64,000 bases of DNA from Chloroflexota bacterium (GTDB taxonomy: Bacteria; Chloroflexota; Anaerolineae; Aggregatilineales; Phototrophicaceae), in the NCBI GenBank assembly GCA_020161935.1, contig JAIUNI010000001.1, positions 124,001 through 188,000 on the forward strand, given 5' to 3'. Positions 8,407 to 17,914 of the stretch are shown here, piece by piece (position 1 is the first letter of the stretch; the number at the start of each line of letters is the position of its first letter). A model generated the notes under the pieces. It saw nothing but the letters and a program-made list of their open reading frames with translations. It ran no database searches and had not been told where the DNA came from. The translations under genes and the position numbers were made by a program.

Positions 8407-8773
8407 GACACAATCCACACTTATTATCCCAATATTGTAGCACAAAATTTCTGAAATGGGGTTTGAAAATGGTTTGTAAAATGTACGAAGTCGGTAAGAG
8501 AAAGGCGATTCACCACAGAGAGCACAGAGGACACAGAGAGAGCAAGGCAGAGGGGAGAATACTAACCGCCAAGTCGCCAAGAACGCCAAGAAAAGCGGAG
8601 ATGGGGCGCAAAGTCATACATTTTTAACCGCAGAGACGCGGAGAACGCAGAGAGCAATGCGGAGAAAGAAGAAATTTAACCGCCAAGTCGCCAAGAACGC
8701 CAAGAGAATATTCAAAGAGAACAAAGATGAAGGGGAGCACGCCTGTGCATCCCTTCATCTTTCGGTGGAATTA
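8407..8773. repeat. Intergenic cluster of dispersed A/G-rich repeats
   Basis: This 367 bp gap has no supported gene. It is filled with degenerate short repeats: CACAGAGAGCACAGAGG near 8512, two identical 28 bp copies of the element beginning TAACCGCCAAGTCGCC (8563-8590 and 8677-8704), and AACCGCAGAGACGCGGAG near 8625. The same families recur at 10521-10600, 42103-42127, 43432-43545 and 44596-44672. Confidence 0.8.
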
Positions 8774-9742
8774 TTAATCGACGTAGCTTTTGACGAGGGG
8801 TTTATTTTGCAGGATTTCTTCGATTTTGGCACTGATTTCCGGCGTGATTTTGACATCGAGTGCTTTGAGGTTTTCATCCACCTGCGTCACTTTGGTCGCG
8901 CCGGTGATGGCACTGGCGACCAGCGGGTTATGGAGCACCCACGCGATGGCGAGGGCGGCGGAGGTTGTCCCCATTTCGGCGGCAAGTTTGGCGATGCCAC
9001 GCGCCTTGACGAGTTTGTCCTCGGTGATGTGATCTTTGAACCAGTCGATATTGGTGTAGCGGCTGTCGGCGGGGATGCCGTCATTATATTTGCCGGTGAG
9101 GATGCCCTGCGCGAGGGGACTCCAGACGACCATGCTCATGCCGTGGTTGCGGAGCGCGGCTTCTAGGCCAGTTTCGACAAATTCGCGGTCGAGCATGTTG
9201 TATTCGGGCTGCTCGACAATCGGGCGGGTGGCGTTGACCTGTTTGACGACCCCGTGACCGTCGTTGAGGTTGGCGGCGTTCCACATACTCGTTCCCCAGT
9301 AGAGGATTTTGCCCTGCCGCACAAGATCGTCGATGGCGCGGACGGTTTCGTCGAGCGGGACTTCGGCATCAAAGCGGTGGCAGAAGAAGATGTCGATGTA
9401 ATCCATATCGAAGCGTTTGAGCGATTTGTTGACGGATTCGATGATGTGCTTGCGGGAGAGACCGCGATCATTCACGTCATCACTCATCGGCCAGAAGGCT
9501 TTGGTGCTGATGACGAGATCGCTGCGTTTGTAGTCTTTGGCGACCTTACCGACGAGTTCTTCGCCACGACCGAGCGAGTACATATCGGCGACATCAATGA
9601 AGTTCACGCCTTTTTCGATGGCGCGGCGGATGCAGTTCATGGAGGTTTCTTCTTGAACAACGCTGCTGCCGTAAGTGAGCCATGCGCCCAACGAAATGGC
9701 GCTCACTTTGAGGCCAGAGTTACCTAGTTTACGGTATTCCAT
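8774..9742 (-). CDS. Aldo/keto reductase (Kv-beta/YghZ-like)
   Basis: A 322-residue NADPH-dependent oxidoreductase with a TIM-barrel fold. It begins MEYRKLGNSGLKVS and shows the AKR catalytic set: Asp and Tyr in FIDVADMY, Lys in ISTKAFW and His in FFCHRFD. The cofactor-binding end includes SAITGATKVTQVDENL. The length and the GRGEELVGK motif fit the group that contains potassium channel beta subunits. The open frame extends to 9913, but CAAGGAGT lies before the ATG at 9742 and homology begins there. It is transcribed divergently from the acyltransferase. The substrate cannot be told from sequence. Confidence 0.9.
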   Translation of the reverse strand: MEYRKLGNSGLKVSAISLGAWLTYGSSVVQEETSMNCIRRAIEKGVNFIDVADMYSLGRGEELVGKVAKDYKRSDLVISTKAFWPMSDDVNDRGLSRKHIIESVNKSLKRFDMDYIDIFFCHRFDAEVPLDETVRAIDDLVRQGKILYWGTSMWNAANLNDGHGVVKQVNATRPIVEQPEYNMLDREFVETGLEAALRNHGMSMVVWSPLAQGILTGKYNDGIPADSRYTNIDWFKDHITEDKLVKARGIAKLAAEMGTTSAALAIAWVLHNPLVASAITGATKVTQVDENLKALDVKITPEISAKIEEILQNKPLVKSYVD

Positions 9743-9842
9743 CAGGTATAATACTCCTTGTAAGGATAAAAATGTTATTGCGAGAGTATAGCGTGTCGCT
9801 GGATGCGCTACTAAGCCCACTTTATGTGGCAAAAGGTAAACT

Positions 9843-10511
9843 TTGGACACTGAACGTCGAATCCCGATTTGGCATCCTCTGCCGGGAACACGAACCATCT
9901 GCAAAGTGTTCATGCACCTTTTTAGTGACTATCATGTATCCGGTTTAGAAAATATCCCCCAAGCCCCGTATCTGGTGACGAGCAACCATTTTGCTTTTTG
10001 GGATGCGCCAGCCATTGGCAGCCAATTCGCAGACACCGTGCCAACCTTTACGGCGCGAAAGTACAAAGGGACGGTGACGGGGATATTTTTTTACTCCGGT
10101 TCGCCGATTTGGATTGAGCAAGATTCCCCTGACCGGCAGGCTCTCACCACCGCATTGAAACTGATACAGCAAGGAAACCCGTTTGCGATTGCGCCGGAAG
10201 GCACACGCAGTAAAACGGGCGGCTTGATTCCGGGGCATGAAGGCGTGGCATTCATCGCGACGCGGACGAATGTACCGATTGTTCCCGTCGGCGTGTGGGG
10301 TACGGATTTGATGTTTAAACAGGCCCGGCCACGGGTCGAAGTGGTGGTTGGTAAGCCGTATAAACTGCCTGAAGGCCGGGTGCGCGGCGAGCAGTTAGGG
10401 GAGTACACCGACCGGATTATGTGCGCGATTGCGGCGCTGATGCCGGAACGGTATCACGGGCATTACGCGGGAAACCCGTTGATTGCTGAGATGGCAAAGT
10501 TGGTGAAATAA
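9843..10511 (+). CDS. PlsC-family lysophospholipid acyltransferase
   Basis: A 222-residue protein with the acyltransferase motifs NHFAFWD (a variant of NHxxxxD) near residue 47 and APEGTRS near residue 118, followed by PIVPVGVWG. These define the 1-acylglycerol-3-phosphate acyltransferase family, which moves an acyl group onto lysophosphatidate in membrane lipid synthesis. The start is TTG with AAAGGT just upstream; an ATG at 9911 would lose conserved N-terminal residues. No strong membrane helix is evident, so it is probably peripheral. It is monocistronic. Confidence 0.88.
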   Translation: MDTERRIPIWHPLPGTRTICKVFMHLFSDYHVSGLENIPQAPYLVTSNHFAFWDAPAIGSQFADTVPTFTARKYKGTVTGIFFYSGSPIWIEQDSPDRQALTTALKLIQQGNPFAIAPEGTRSKTGGLIPGHEGVAFIATRTNVPIVPVGVWGTDLMFKQARPRVEVVVGKPYKLPEGRVRGEQLGEYTDRIMCAIAALMPERYHGHYAGNPLIAEMAKLVK

Positions 10512-10798
10512 GGGAAAGAATTGAACCGCAGAGGCGATGAGAACGCAGAGAAATCACAGAGGGTTTAACGCAAAGGCGCAAGGTGGCAAAGGACGCAAAG
10601 GGGATCAGTCAATAGGGAAGCGCCAAACCGTTTTTAGGGCAGATACTAGAGATAAGGCAGGGAAGAAATGCGCGAATGCAACCCCTTCCGTCGCTGAGGC
10701 GACACCCCCCCCGCAAGCGAGGGAGGGAATTCTTGAGCGGTTGAATTTCGCAATATCTACTTCGAACTACTGAGAACATAGAGCTAAGGTAAGGGAAA
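10512..10798. repeat. Intergenic repeats between acyltransferase and rpe
   Basis: No gene is supported. 10521-10600 holds the GAACCGCAGAGGCG / AACGCAAAGGCGCAAGG type of degenerate repeat. 10678-10728 holds an imperfect palindromic element of the kind CCCCTTCCGTCGCTGAGGCG ... CGCAAGCGAGGGAGGG. The remainder should contain the promoter of the rpe operon. Confidence 0.7.
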
Positions 10799-11473
10799 AT
10801 GACACAGGAAGTTAAAATTGCCGCGTCGATATTGGCAGCGGATTTTGCCCGAATGGGTGAACAGGTGAAGGAAGCCGAGCAAGGCGGCGCGGGGCTGATC
10901 CATATTGATGTGATGGATGGGCGGTTTGTGCCGAACCTGACGATGGGCGCGTTGATGGTGGACGCGGCGCGGCGGTCAACCTCACTGCCGCTGGATGTGC
11001 ATCTGATGATTGTCGAACCGGATCATTTGCTGGCGGATTTCGCGAACGCGGGTGCGGCGCGGATTACGGCGCATGTGGAAGCCTGCCCCAATTTGCACCG
11101 GACGTTACAAGCGATCAAGGCGCTGGGCTGCGCGGCAGGGGTGGCGCTGAACCCGCATACGCCCGCTTCACTGTTGAGCGAGGTGATGCATATGGTGGAC
11201 GTGATTATCGTGATGAGCGTGAACCCCGGTTTCGGTGGGCAGCACTTTTTGCCGGAAGTCCTGCCCAAGACGCGGCAACTGCGGCAGATGATTAGCGACA
11301 CCGGACGCGCGATTGACCTTGAGATCGACGGCGGGGTGAACGTGGAAACGGCGGCGGTTTGTGTGCAAGCGGGGGTGAATGTGCTGATCGCGGGGAGCGC
11401 CGTGTTCAACCCGAAGTTTACGGTTGAGGCGGGTATCAAGTCGTTGAAGGGCGCGATTGGGGATAAGACGTAA
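10799..11473 (+). CDS. rpe: Ribulose-phosphate 3-epimerase
   Basis: A 224-residue TIM-barrel enzyme that interconverts ribulose 5-phosphate and xylulose 5-phosphate in the pentose phosphate pathway. Visible motifs are ASILAADFARMGEQ, the metal and catalytic segment HIDVMDGRFVPNLTMG, VHLMIVEP, the segment MSVNPGFGGQHFLP and the catalytic LEIDGGVN. Full length. It is the first gene of a run leading through fakA to recG, with 81 bases to the next start. Confidence 0.95.
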   Translation: MTQEVKIAASILAADFARMGEQVKEAEQGGAGLIHIDVMDGRFVPNLTMGALMVDAARRSTSLPLDVHLMIVEPDHLLADFANAGAARITAHVEACPNLHRTLQAIKALGCAAGVALNPHTPASLLSEVMHMVDVIIVMSVNPGFGGQHFLPEVLPKTRQLRQMISDTGRAIDLEIDGGVNVETAAVCVQAGVNVLIAGSAVFNPKFTVEAGIKSLKGAIGDKT

Positions 11474-11554
11474 CATCATTCATAGACAGGTGTTTAGATT
11501 TACAGAATGGGTTTACACTGGTAACTAATGAGTAGGGAAATTAAGGACTAGATT

Positions 11555-13222
11555 GTGGCTGCTGCACCTAAATTATTGAGCTGCGACGGATATTTGTTGA
11601 AACAATTAGCACTCTCCGGCCTGGAATGGCTCGACACGAACCAGGAAAAAGTGAACCAATTGAATGTGTTCCCCGTGCCGGATGGGGACACGGGAACGAA
11701 TATGTACCTGACGATGCGGAAGGCGTGTGAGCCGCTGGTGGGTATGGACGAGGCGCATGTGGGTAAGGTGTGCAAGACGATTGCGGCGGGTGCGCTGCTG
11801 GGTGCGCGTGGGAATTCGGGGGTTATTCTGTCGCAGTGGTGGCGAGGGTTAGCCGAGGCACTGGAAAACCACGCCCAGTTTGACGCGCCGATCTTTGCGC
11901 TGGCGTGCCAGAACGCGGTGGAACGCGCGTATAAGGCGGTTGTGAAGCCGGTTGAAGGGACGATCCTTACGGTGACGCGGCAGGCGATGGAAGCGGTGGT
12001 GGAGAAGGCGCGGACTGAACGTGACCTGAACCGCTTGATCGACGTGAAGGTAGACGCGGCGTACAACGCGCTGAAACAAACGCCAGATTTGCTGCCTGTA
12101 TTGAAAGATGCGGGTGTGGTTGATTCGGGCGGGCAGGGATGGACGTACATCATTGAGGGGATGTTGAAGCAGGTGAAGGGCGAGGCGCTGCAACTCTCGC
12201 CGCTGGAAACCGTCATGCCCGCAAAACAGCCGGTATGGCAAGAAGCGCTCGTGCCGGAGGATGAAGAAGGCTACGGTTACGATGTACAGTTCTTGATGCG
12301 CGGGCAGGGGATGGACGTGGACGCGATCCGTGCAGCGATTGACGCAATCGGTTGGTCAACGCTGGTGGTGGGCGACGCGAACCTGATTAAAGTGCATGTG
12401 CATGTGCATGACCCCGGTGTGCCGATCAGCTACGCGATTAAGCAGGGTGCGGCGCTGGATGATGTGGTGGTCGAGAATATGCAGGCGCAGTACCAAGATT
12501 ACGTGGTCGAGCGTGAGAAACGTGAGACGGAAGATGATATTCATCCGGTCGAGGGGGTGGCCGTGATTACCGTCGCGCCGAGTGACGCGCTTAAGACGAT
12601 GTTTACGCGCGATCTGGGGGCGACCTACGCGATTGGCGGCGGGCAGACGATGAACCCCAGCACCGAGGATTTCTTACGCGCGATCCAAAAAGTGCCGAAC
12701 ACCGAGATTATCCTGCTGCCGAATAATCCGAATATCTTGCTGGCGGCGAAACAGGCTTCCGAACTGGTGAGTGGTAAGCAGGTGAAGGTTGTGCCGAGCC
12801 GGACGCTGCCGCAGGGTATCGCGGCGATGTTCGAGTACGGCAACGAGCGCGAGGACAGCGATTTGATGGCGTTGGCTGAGGGGATGCAGGATGCGATGTC
12901 GAACGTTGTGACCTGCGAAATCACGACCGCGACGCGCACCGTTTCGCTGGAAGGGGTGGCGGCACGCGAGGGGCAGTACATCGGGCTAATAGACGACAAG
13001 CTGCGGGCGGCGGGTGACCGTTTGCAACAGGTGGCGGAAGATGTGCTGGCGAAAGCAAATGCCGACAAATCTGACCTGATTACGCTATACTATGGGGAGG
13101 CTGTGACAGAAAGTGACGCACAGCAGCTTATCGCGAGTTTATCGGCACGGTTTACGAAACCGGAATTCCAAACCGTCAACGGCGGCCAGCCGCTTTATCC
13201 CTATATTATCAGCGTAGAATAA
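11555..13222 (+). CDS. fakA: DAK2-domain fatty acid kinase (FakA/YloV family)
   Basis: A 555-residue protein. The N-terminal DhaL/DAK2 domain has the ADP-Mg motif NVFPVPDGDTGTNM, GALLGARGNSGVILSQ and a DSGGQGW loop. A middle linker and a C-terminal domain (LLPNNPNILLAAKQA) match the YloV family. The known role of FakA is to phosphorylate fatty acids held by a DegV-family FakB carrier, feeding exogenous fatty acids into lipid synthesis. Start is GTG. Its stop codon directly abuts the ATG of the first DegV gene, so translation is coupled and the FakA/FakB pairing is well supported. Confidence 0.92.
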   Translation: MAAAPKLLSCDGYLLKQLALSGLEWLDTNQEKVNQLNVFPVPDGDTGTNMYLTMRKACEPLVGMDEAHVGKVCKTIAAGALLGARGNSGVILSQWWRGLAEALENHAQFDAPIFALACQNAVERAYKAVVKPVEGTILTVTRQAMEAVVEKARTERDLNRLIDVKVDAAYNALKQTPDLLPVLKDAGVVDSGGQGWTYIIEGMLKQVKGEALQLSPLETVMPAKQPVWQEALVPEDEEGYGYDVQFLMRGQGMDVDAIRAAIDAIGWSTLVVGDANLIKVHVHVHDPGVPISYAIKQGAALDDVVVENMQAQYQDYVVEREKRETEDDIHPVEGVAVITVAPSDALKTMFTRDLGATYAIGGGQTMNPSTEDFLRAIQKVPNTEIILLPNNPNILLAAKQASELVSGKQVKVVPSRTLPQGIAAMFEYGNEREDSDLMALAEGMQDAMSNVVTCEITTATRTVSLEGVAAREGQYIGLIDDKLRAAGDRLQQVAEDVLAKANADKSDLITLYYGEAVTESDAQQLIASLSARFTKPEFQTVNGGQPLYPYIISVE

Positions 13223-14101
13223 ATGCCCAATATTCAAATCGTCACGGATAGCTGCGCTCATTTTGTAACCCCTCATTTTTTGCACCAATATCCGATGGTG
13301 ACGGTTGTCCCGAACAAGATCAGCATGGCGGGGAAAAGTTACCGCGAGGGGATTGACCTTTCACCAGAGGAAGGGTTGAAGCTGATTAGCAGCCAACCGT
13401 ACGCGCCGATTGTCACGTCGCCGGGTGTGGGCGATTTTAGTGACACCTATTCACGGCTTTCGCGGCACTGCGATGGCATCATTTCGATACACGCCTCGCG
13501 CGAGATTTACAGCAGCTATGCGAACGGGTTGGCGGCGGCACGGCCTTTCATCGGGAACTGCCCGATTGCGGTGATCGACTCGCAGAACCTGTGTGCCGGA
13601 CAGGGTATGCTGGTGAAGGCGGCGATTAAGGCGATCCAGCAGCAGCCGACGTTGGACGACATGGTGCGGACGATACGCGGGGCGGTGGAACGGATTTACT
13701 CGGTGTATTATGCCGAGTCGGTCAATTATTTGCAGCAGAATAAGATCATCAGCGCGTCGCACAGCGTTCTGAGCAGTATGCTGGGGGTGAAGCCATTTTT
13801 GAGCGTCGAGCATGGGCGGATGCAACTGGTGGAGAAGGTGCGGACGCGCTCGCAGGCGGTGGAGCGGATGGTCGAGTTCGTGACCGAGTTCGCTGACCTT
13901 GAGGACGTGGTGATTTTGCAGCATCGCAGTTACATGAGTGAGCAGGCGCGGATGATCCAAGATCGCCTGTCGGTAGACTTCCCCGGCCAGTACTTCCCGT
14001 ATGCGTTGTACGGTACGGCGCTGGCGGCGTTGATCGGCACGGACGCGACCGGCGTAGTCATTCTCGAAAAAGAAATGGAAGATGACGACGATGACTTCTA
14101 A
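13223..14101 (+). CDS. DegV-family fatty acid-binding protein (FakB), copy 1
   Basis: A 292-residue DegV protein starting MPNIQIVTDSCAHF. It carries the family landmarks IVTDS, TSPGVGDF, SIHASREIYSSY (the Ser-rich fatty acid carboxylate loop) and the segment VIDSQNLCAGQGMLVKAA. The tail is strongly acidic (EMEDDDDDF). It probably presents a fatty acid to the FakA encoded immediately upstream, with no bases between the genes, and overlaps the second DegV gene by 20 bases. Confidence 0.9.
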   Translation: MPNIQIVTDSCAHFVTPHFLHQYPMVTVVPNKISMAGKSYREGIDLSPEEGLKLISSQPYAPIVTSPGVGDFSDTYSRLSRHCDGIISIHASREIYSSYANGLAAARPFIGNCPIAVIDSQNLCAGQGMLVKAAIKAIQQQPTLDDMVRTIRGAVERIYSVYYAESVNYLQQNKIISASHSVLSSMLGVKPFLSVEHGRMQLVEKVRTRSQAVERMVEFVTEFADLEDVVILQHRSYMSEQARMIQDRLSVDFPGQYFPYALYGTALAALIGTDATGVVILEKEMEDDDDDF

Positions 14102-14945
14102 AAAAATACGGTTTATCGCCGACAGTACGTGTGACATTCCACAAGATGTACTCAAAAAGTGGGATATTACAATTATTCCAGCATTCGTGAATTACGGCGG
14201 GAACAGTTACGCTGACGACGGGGTTGAGCTTGACCGCGTGGCGTACTATGACCAACTGCCAACGATGCCCGCGCAGCCGACGACCGCCGCGCCACCGCCG
14301 GGGTTGACGGAAGCAATCATCTCGCGGGTCGCGGCAGAAGCCGACCATGTGGTTATGCTGACCGTACCAGCGACACTCAGCGGCATCTATAACACCTTCC
14401 GGCTTGGGGCGAGCAACTTGCCGCCGGAAACCTACACCTTGATCGACAGCGGCACGACGACGATGGGGATGGGCTTTCAGGTGATGGTAGGTGCAGAAGT
14501 GGCGGCAGCGACAGGAAGCGTAGCGGAGGTAGTGAGCGCCATCGAACGGGCGCGGAAGCACATCCGGTTATATGCCGCACCGGAGTCGATGACCTATTTG
14601 CGGCGCAGCGGGCGGGTGGGCTGGGCAGCGGCTGGCGCGGCGACCTTATTGCAGATTAAGCCCATCGTGGCTGTATCGGATGGTGTGGTAGAATCAACGG
14701 CACGAGTGCGTACCTTTGGGAAGGCTGTTGAGAAGATGGTTGAACTGGCGTTGGAACAAGCGCCAATCGACCGGCTGGCACTGCTGCACACCAACAACCT
14801 TCACGGCGCACAGGATATGCGACAGCAGTTGGGGAACGCCATCCCCGCTGAAACTTACACCATTAATATTACACCGGTGCTGGGTACACACGTCGGCCCG
14901 AAGGCGCTGGGCGTGGTTACCCTGAATAACGGTTGGAGACAGTAA
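14082..14945 (+). CDS. DegV-family fatty acid-binding protein (FakB), copy 2
   Basis: A 287-residue DegV protein (IRFIADSTCDIP, TAAPPPGLTEAI, TVPATLSGIYNTF, LIDSGTTTMGMGF, RRSGRVGWAAA). It is clearly diverged from the first copy, so the two may prefer different acyl chains, as known for paired FakB proteins (inference). The 20-base overlap with copy 1 and the 9-base gap to recG indicate one transcript. Confidence 0.9.
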   Translation: MTTMTSKKIRFIADSTCDIPQDVLKKWDITIIPAFVNYGGNSYADDGVELDRVAYYDQLPTMPAQPTTAAPPPGLTEAIISRVAAEADHVVMLTVPATLSGIYNTFRLGASNLPPETYTLIDSGTTTMGMGFQVMVGAEVAAATGSVAEVVSAIERARKHIRLYAAPESMTYLRRSGRVGWAAAGAATLLQIKPIVAVSDGVVESTARVRTFGKAVEKMVELALEQAPIDRLALLHTNNLHGAQDMRQQLGNAIPAETYTINITPVLGTHVGPKALGVVTLNNGWRQ

Positions 14946-14954
14946 GACGACACT

Positions 14955-17858
14955 ATGCCATCAGCAATGGAAACACTGGTTAAGATTCTGAAACTTGAAC
15001 GTGAACAGGGCTGTAAAAACGCGGCGGTCATTGGCGGACTCGCGGCATACAGTGACAAGTGGGCGCAGGATGCCCGCACCCAAGCCCGCCGCCCCGAAAT
15101 TCATCTGCTCATTGATGAACTCGATAAGCTGCTGCACCAGTACGACGCAGTTGAGAGCAAGACCGAACGGGCAAACACCATCGGCTATATGCTCGACCGG
15201 ATTACCGGGCGAGTCGCCGCGCCGCCGGAATATCGGCCCCAAGCTGTGGAAACACCGCCGCCGGAAGCGCGACCTGAATCGCCACCGACAGCCGCCGCAG
15301 CGTCACCACCGGCTGAACTGCCGCCGCGTCACGACGAGCGCCCACCGCGTGAGGAACGCCGTGACCCGCGCCCACGCCGCGACGACCGTCCGCCGCGTGA
15401 AGGGCAGCAAGACCGTGCGGAAGATGCATCAGGTGAAAATGCCCCGCAGCCGCAGGGACGCAGCAGCCAGCAGCCGCGCCGTGAACGGCCTGACCGCCCG
15501 AACGAGCGCCCGAATAATCGTTATCAGGGACAGCAAAACCGTTCCCAGCACAACAACCGTAGGCCGCAGCGACAGGATCGGCAGGGCGGTGGTGACGACG
15601 AGGATAATGACGAGGGCGGCGAGATGTTCCGCGAACGCGGCGACGACATGAGCTATGACAGCTATGATGCGCCGATGCGTTCACGCGGGCGGGGTGGACA
15701 GCAGGAACTAGACATTTCCCCGATGCCGCGACTGGCACGGGTACCGCGTAAGCCTCGCCCACACGTTTCCCCTGAAGAAGCGGCAGACTTGCTGCGCGGG
15801 TTAGAGCAGCCGGCGACGGTGCTGCGCGGCGTGGGGCCGGGGATGGCGAAGCTGCTGGAGAAGTTGGGCATCCATACCATCAACGATCTATTGTATTACC
15901 ACCCGCGCCGGCATGATGACTACACCAATTTGCAAACCATCGCCAAGCTGGTGCCGAACCCCGATAAGCTGGTGACGGTCATCGGTACGGTGGTTCATAG
16001 TGAAATCCGCATCGGGCGTGGCAATCGCAAAGACTTCTTTGTGGTGCTGGACGACGGCACGGCGCGGTTGGGTGTCACCTTTTTTGGGCGGCACTTTATG
16101 ATCCGGCAGGTGAAGCGCGGCCAGCAGTTGGTCGTCAGCGGTGTGATTGCCCTGTTCGGTCGTCAGGTGCAGATGACGAACCCTGAATGGGAACCGTTGG
16201 AAACCGAGAACTTGCATACCGTTGGTATTGTTCCCGTATACCCGCTGACCGAGGGGTTAAGCGGACGTGCGCTGCGAAAGATTATCAAGAGCGCGGTCGA
16301 TTATTGGCAGGAGCGCATTCCCGATTTTGTGCCGGAAGGGACGTTGGAACGGACTGAACTGGCAGACCTCGGTTGGGCGCTCAAGAATTTGCACTTCCCT
16401 GAAGGTTGGGATCACCTCGCTCATGCGAAAAAGCGTTTGGCGTTTGATGATTTGCTGACGCTGCAACTGGCGATGCTGGGCAACCGCCGTCAGTGGCAGT
16501 CAGTTCCGGCGTACCCGCTGAACGTGAGTGATGAGTACCTCAATGAATTTATGCAGGCGGTGTTCCCGTATCCGCTGACGGGCGCACAACGACGCGCGAT
16601 TGAAGATGTGCGGCGTGATGTGCGTGAAAGCCGCCCGATGAACCGCCTCGTACAAGGGGATGTCGGTTCGGGTAAAACAGCAGTCGCGACTGTGGTGATC
16701 GCAATGGCGCTGGCGGATGGTAAACAGGCGGCGTTGATGGTGCCGACGAGCATTCTCGCCGAGCAGCACTACCGTAACATCGGCGCGACGCTGGCGAAGA
16801 TGCCGGGTGATCGCAAGCCCGTAGTCGCTTTGCTTACCGGTTCACTGACTACCAGCGAGCGGAAGTCGATCTATCGCGGGATGAGCGACGGGTCGATTGA
16901 TGTGGTTATCGGCACACACGCGCTGATCCAAGAGGGTGTGGAATTTAAAGACCTCGCAGTAGCCATCATCGACGAACAGCACCGTTTCGGTGTTGAACAG
17001 CGGAAGGCGCTGCGTGGCAAAGGTATGAACCCGCATTTGCTGGTGATGACGGCGACACCCATTCCGCGTACGCTGGCGCTGACCCTTCACGCCGACCTTG
17101 ACCTGTCGGTGATTGATGAGATGCCGCCGGGACGTATCCCCATCCGCACGAAGGTTGTGCAGCCGGTCGCCCGCGAGCAGGTGAATAACTTCATCGTGAA
17201 GCAGTTGAACGAGGGGCGGCAGGCATTCGTGGTGCATCCGCTGGTGGAAGCCTCCGATAAAATCGAAGCACCCGCCGCGATGGAAGCCTATGAGCGTTTG
17301 CAGCAGGTGTTCTTCCGGCATAAGGTTGGCCTCCTGCACGGGCGCATGAAACCCGCTGAAAAAGATGAGGTGATGGAAGCCTTCGCCAGCGCCAAGTATG
17401 ATGTGCTGGTGACGACCTCGGTGGCGGAAGTCGGCGTGAACGTGCCGAACGCCTCGGTAATGGTGATTGAGGGCGCGAACCGGTTTGGTCTGTCGCAGCT
17501 TCACCAGTTCCGTGGGCGTGTGGGACGCGGTGAACATGCCTCGTACTGCCTGCTGCTGGCGGATACCAACTCTGACGAGGCCAAGCAGCGCCTTGAAGCG
17601 ATGGAAGAAACCAACGACGGCTTTAAGCTGGCGGAGATGGACTGGCGGCTGCGCGGGGCAGGTGACTTGATCGGCACACGCCAGAGCGGCGGCAGCAAAT
17701 TGCAGCTTGCCGAGCAGATCACGCCCCAGTTGGTCGATATGGCGCAGCGCGAGGCGCGGACGATTTATGAAGAAGACCCGAATTTATCGCAGCGGGAACA
17801 TCGTTTGCTGGCGCAGCGCGTCGTGATGCTGCATAATGACCGTACCGATGTGAGCTAA
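14955..17858 (+). CDS. recG: ATP-dependent DNA helicase RecG with long N-terminal extension
   Basis: A 967-residue protein, against roughly 690 for typical RecG. Residues ~275-967 are RecG: a helix-hairpin-type segment (LRGVGPGMAKLLEKLGI), the OB wedge domain, Walker A GDVGSGKT (568-575), DEQH (673-676), TATPIPRTL, and C-terminal helicase motifs with QFRGRVGRG. It reverses stalled replication forks and processes recombination intermediates. The first ~270 residues have a short helical part and then a low-complexity region rich in Arg, Pro, Gln and Asp, of unknown role. Last gene of the rpe-fakA-fakB-fakB run. Confidence 0.95.
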   Translation: MPSAMETLVKILKLEREQGCKNAAVIGGLAAYSDKWAQDARTQARRPEIHLLIDELDKLLHQYDAVESKTERANTIGYMLDRITGRVAAPPEYRPQAVETPPPEARPESPPTAAAASPPAELPPRHDERPPREERRDPRPRRDDRPPREGQQDRAEDASGENAPQPQGRSSQQPRRERPDRPNERPNNRYQGQQNRSQHNNRRPQRQDRQGGGDDEDNDEGGEMFRERGDDMSYDSYDAPMRSRGRGGQQELDISPMPRLARVPRKPRPHVSPEEAADLLRGLEQPATVLRGVGPGMAKLLEKLGIHTINDLLYYHPRRHDDYTNLQTIAKLVPNPDKLVTVIGTVVHSEIRIGRGNRKDFFVVLDDGTARLGVTFFGRHFMIRQVKRGQQLVVSGVIALFGRQVQMTNPEWEPLETENLHTVGIVPVYPLTEGLSGRALRKIIKSAVDYWQERIPDFVPEGTLERTELADLGWALKNLHFPEGWDHLAHAKKRLAFDDLLTLQLAMLGNRRQWQSVPAYPLNVSDEYLNEFMQAVFPYPLTGAQRRAIEDVRRDVRESRPMNRLVQGDVGSGKTAVATVVIAMALADGKQAALMVPTSILAEQHYRNIGATLAKMPGDRKPVVALLTGSLTTSERKSIYRGMSDGSIDVVIGTHALIQEGVEFKDLAVAIIDEQHRFGVEQRKALRGKGMNPHLLVMTATPIPRTLALTLHADLDLSVIDEMPPGRIPIRTKVVQPVAREQVNNFIVKQLNEGRQAFVVHPLVEASDKIEAPAAMEAYERLQQVFFRHKVGLLHGRMKPAEKDEVMEAFASAKYDVLVTTSVAEVGVNVPNASVMVIEGANRFGLSQLHQFRGRVGRGEHASYCLLLADTNSDEAKQRLEAMEETNDGFKLAEMDWRLRGAGDLIGTRQSGGSKLQLAEQITPQLVDMAQREARTIYEEDPNLSQREHRLLAQRVVMLHNDRTDVS

Positions 17859-17870
17859 CAGCACCGTCAA

Positions 17871-17900
17871 AGGGAGCCGTTACACAGCGGTTCCCTATTA
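17871..17900 (+). terminator. Probable terminator after recG
   Basis: AGGGAGCCG and CGGTTCCCT pair (one G-U) around an 8-base loop, followed by a short AT-rich tail. It lies 12 bases after the recG stop. The weak T-tract makes this only probable. Confidence 0.55.
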
Positions 17901-17914
17901 TTCAACGAGATGTT

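Noticed and set aside
8657..9166. A 169-codon frame on the plus strand
   Set aside because: Its first part is dispersed repeat and the rest is antisense to the aldo/keto reductase.
10537..10773. A 78-codon frame after the acyltransferase
   Set aside because: It is made of intergenic repeat sequence (the peptide reads as repeated GKG/KAQ) and lacks a ribosome binding site.
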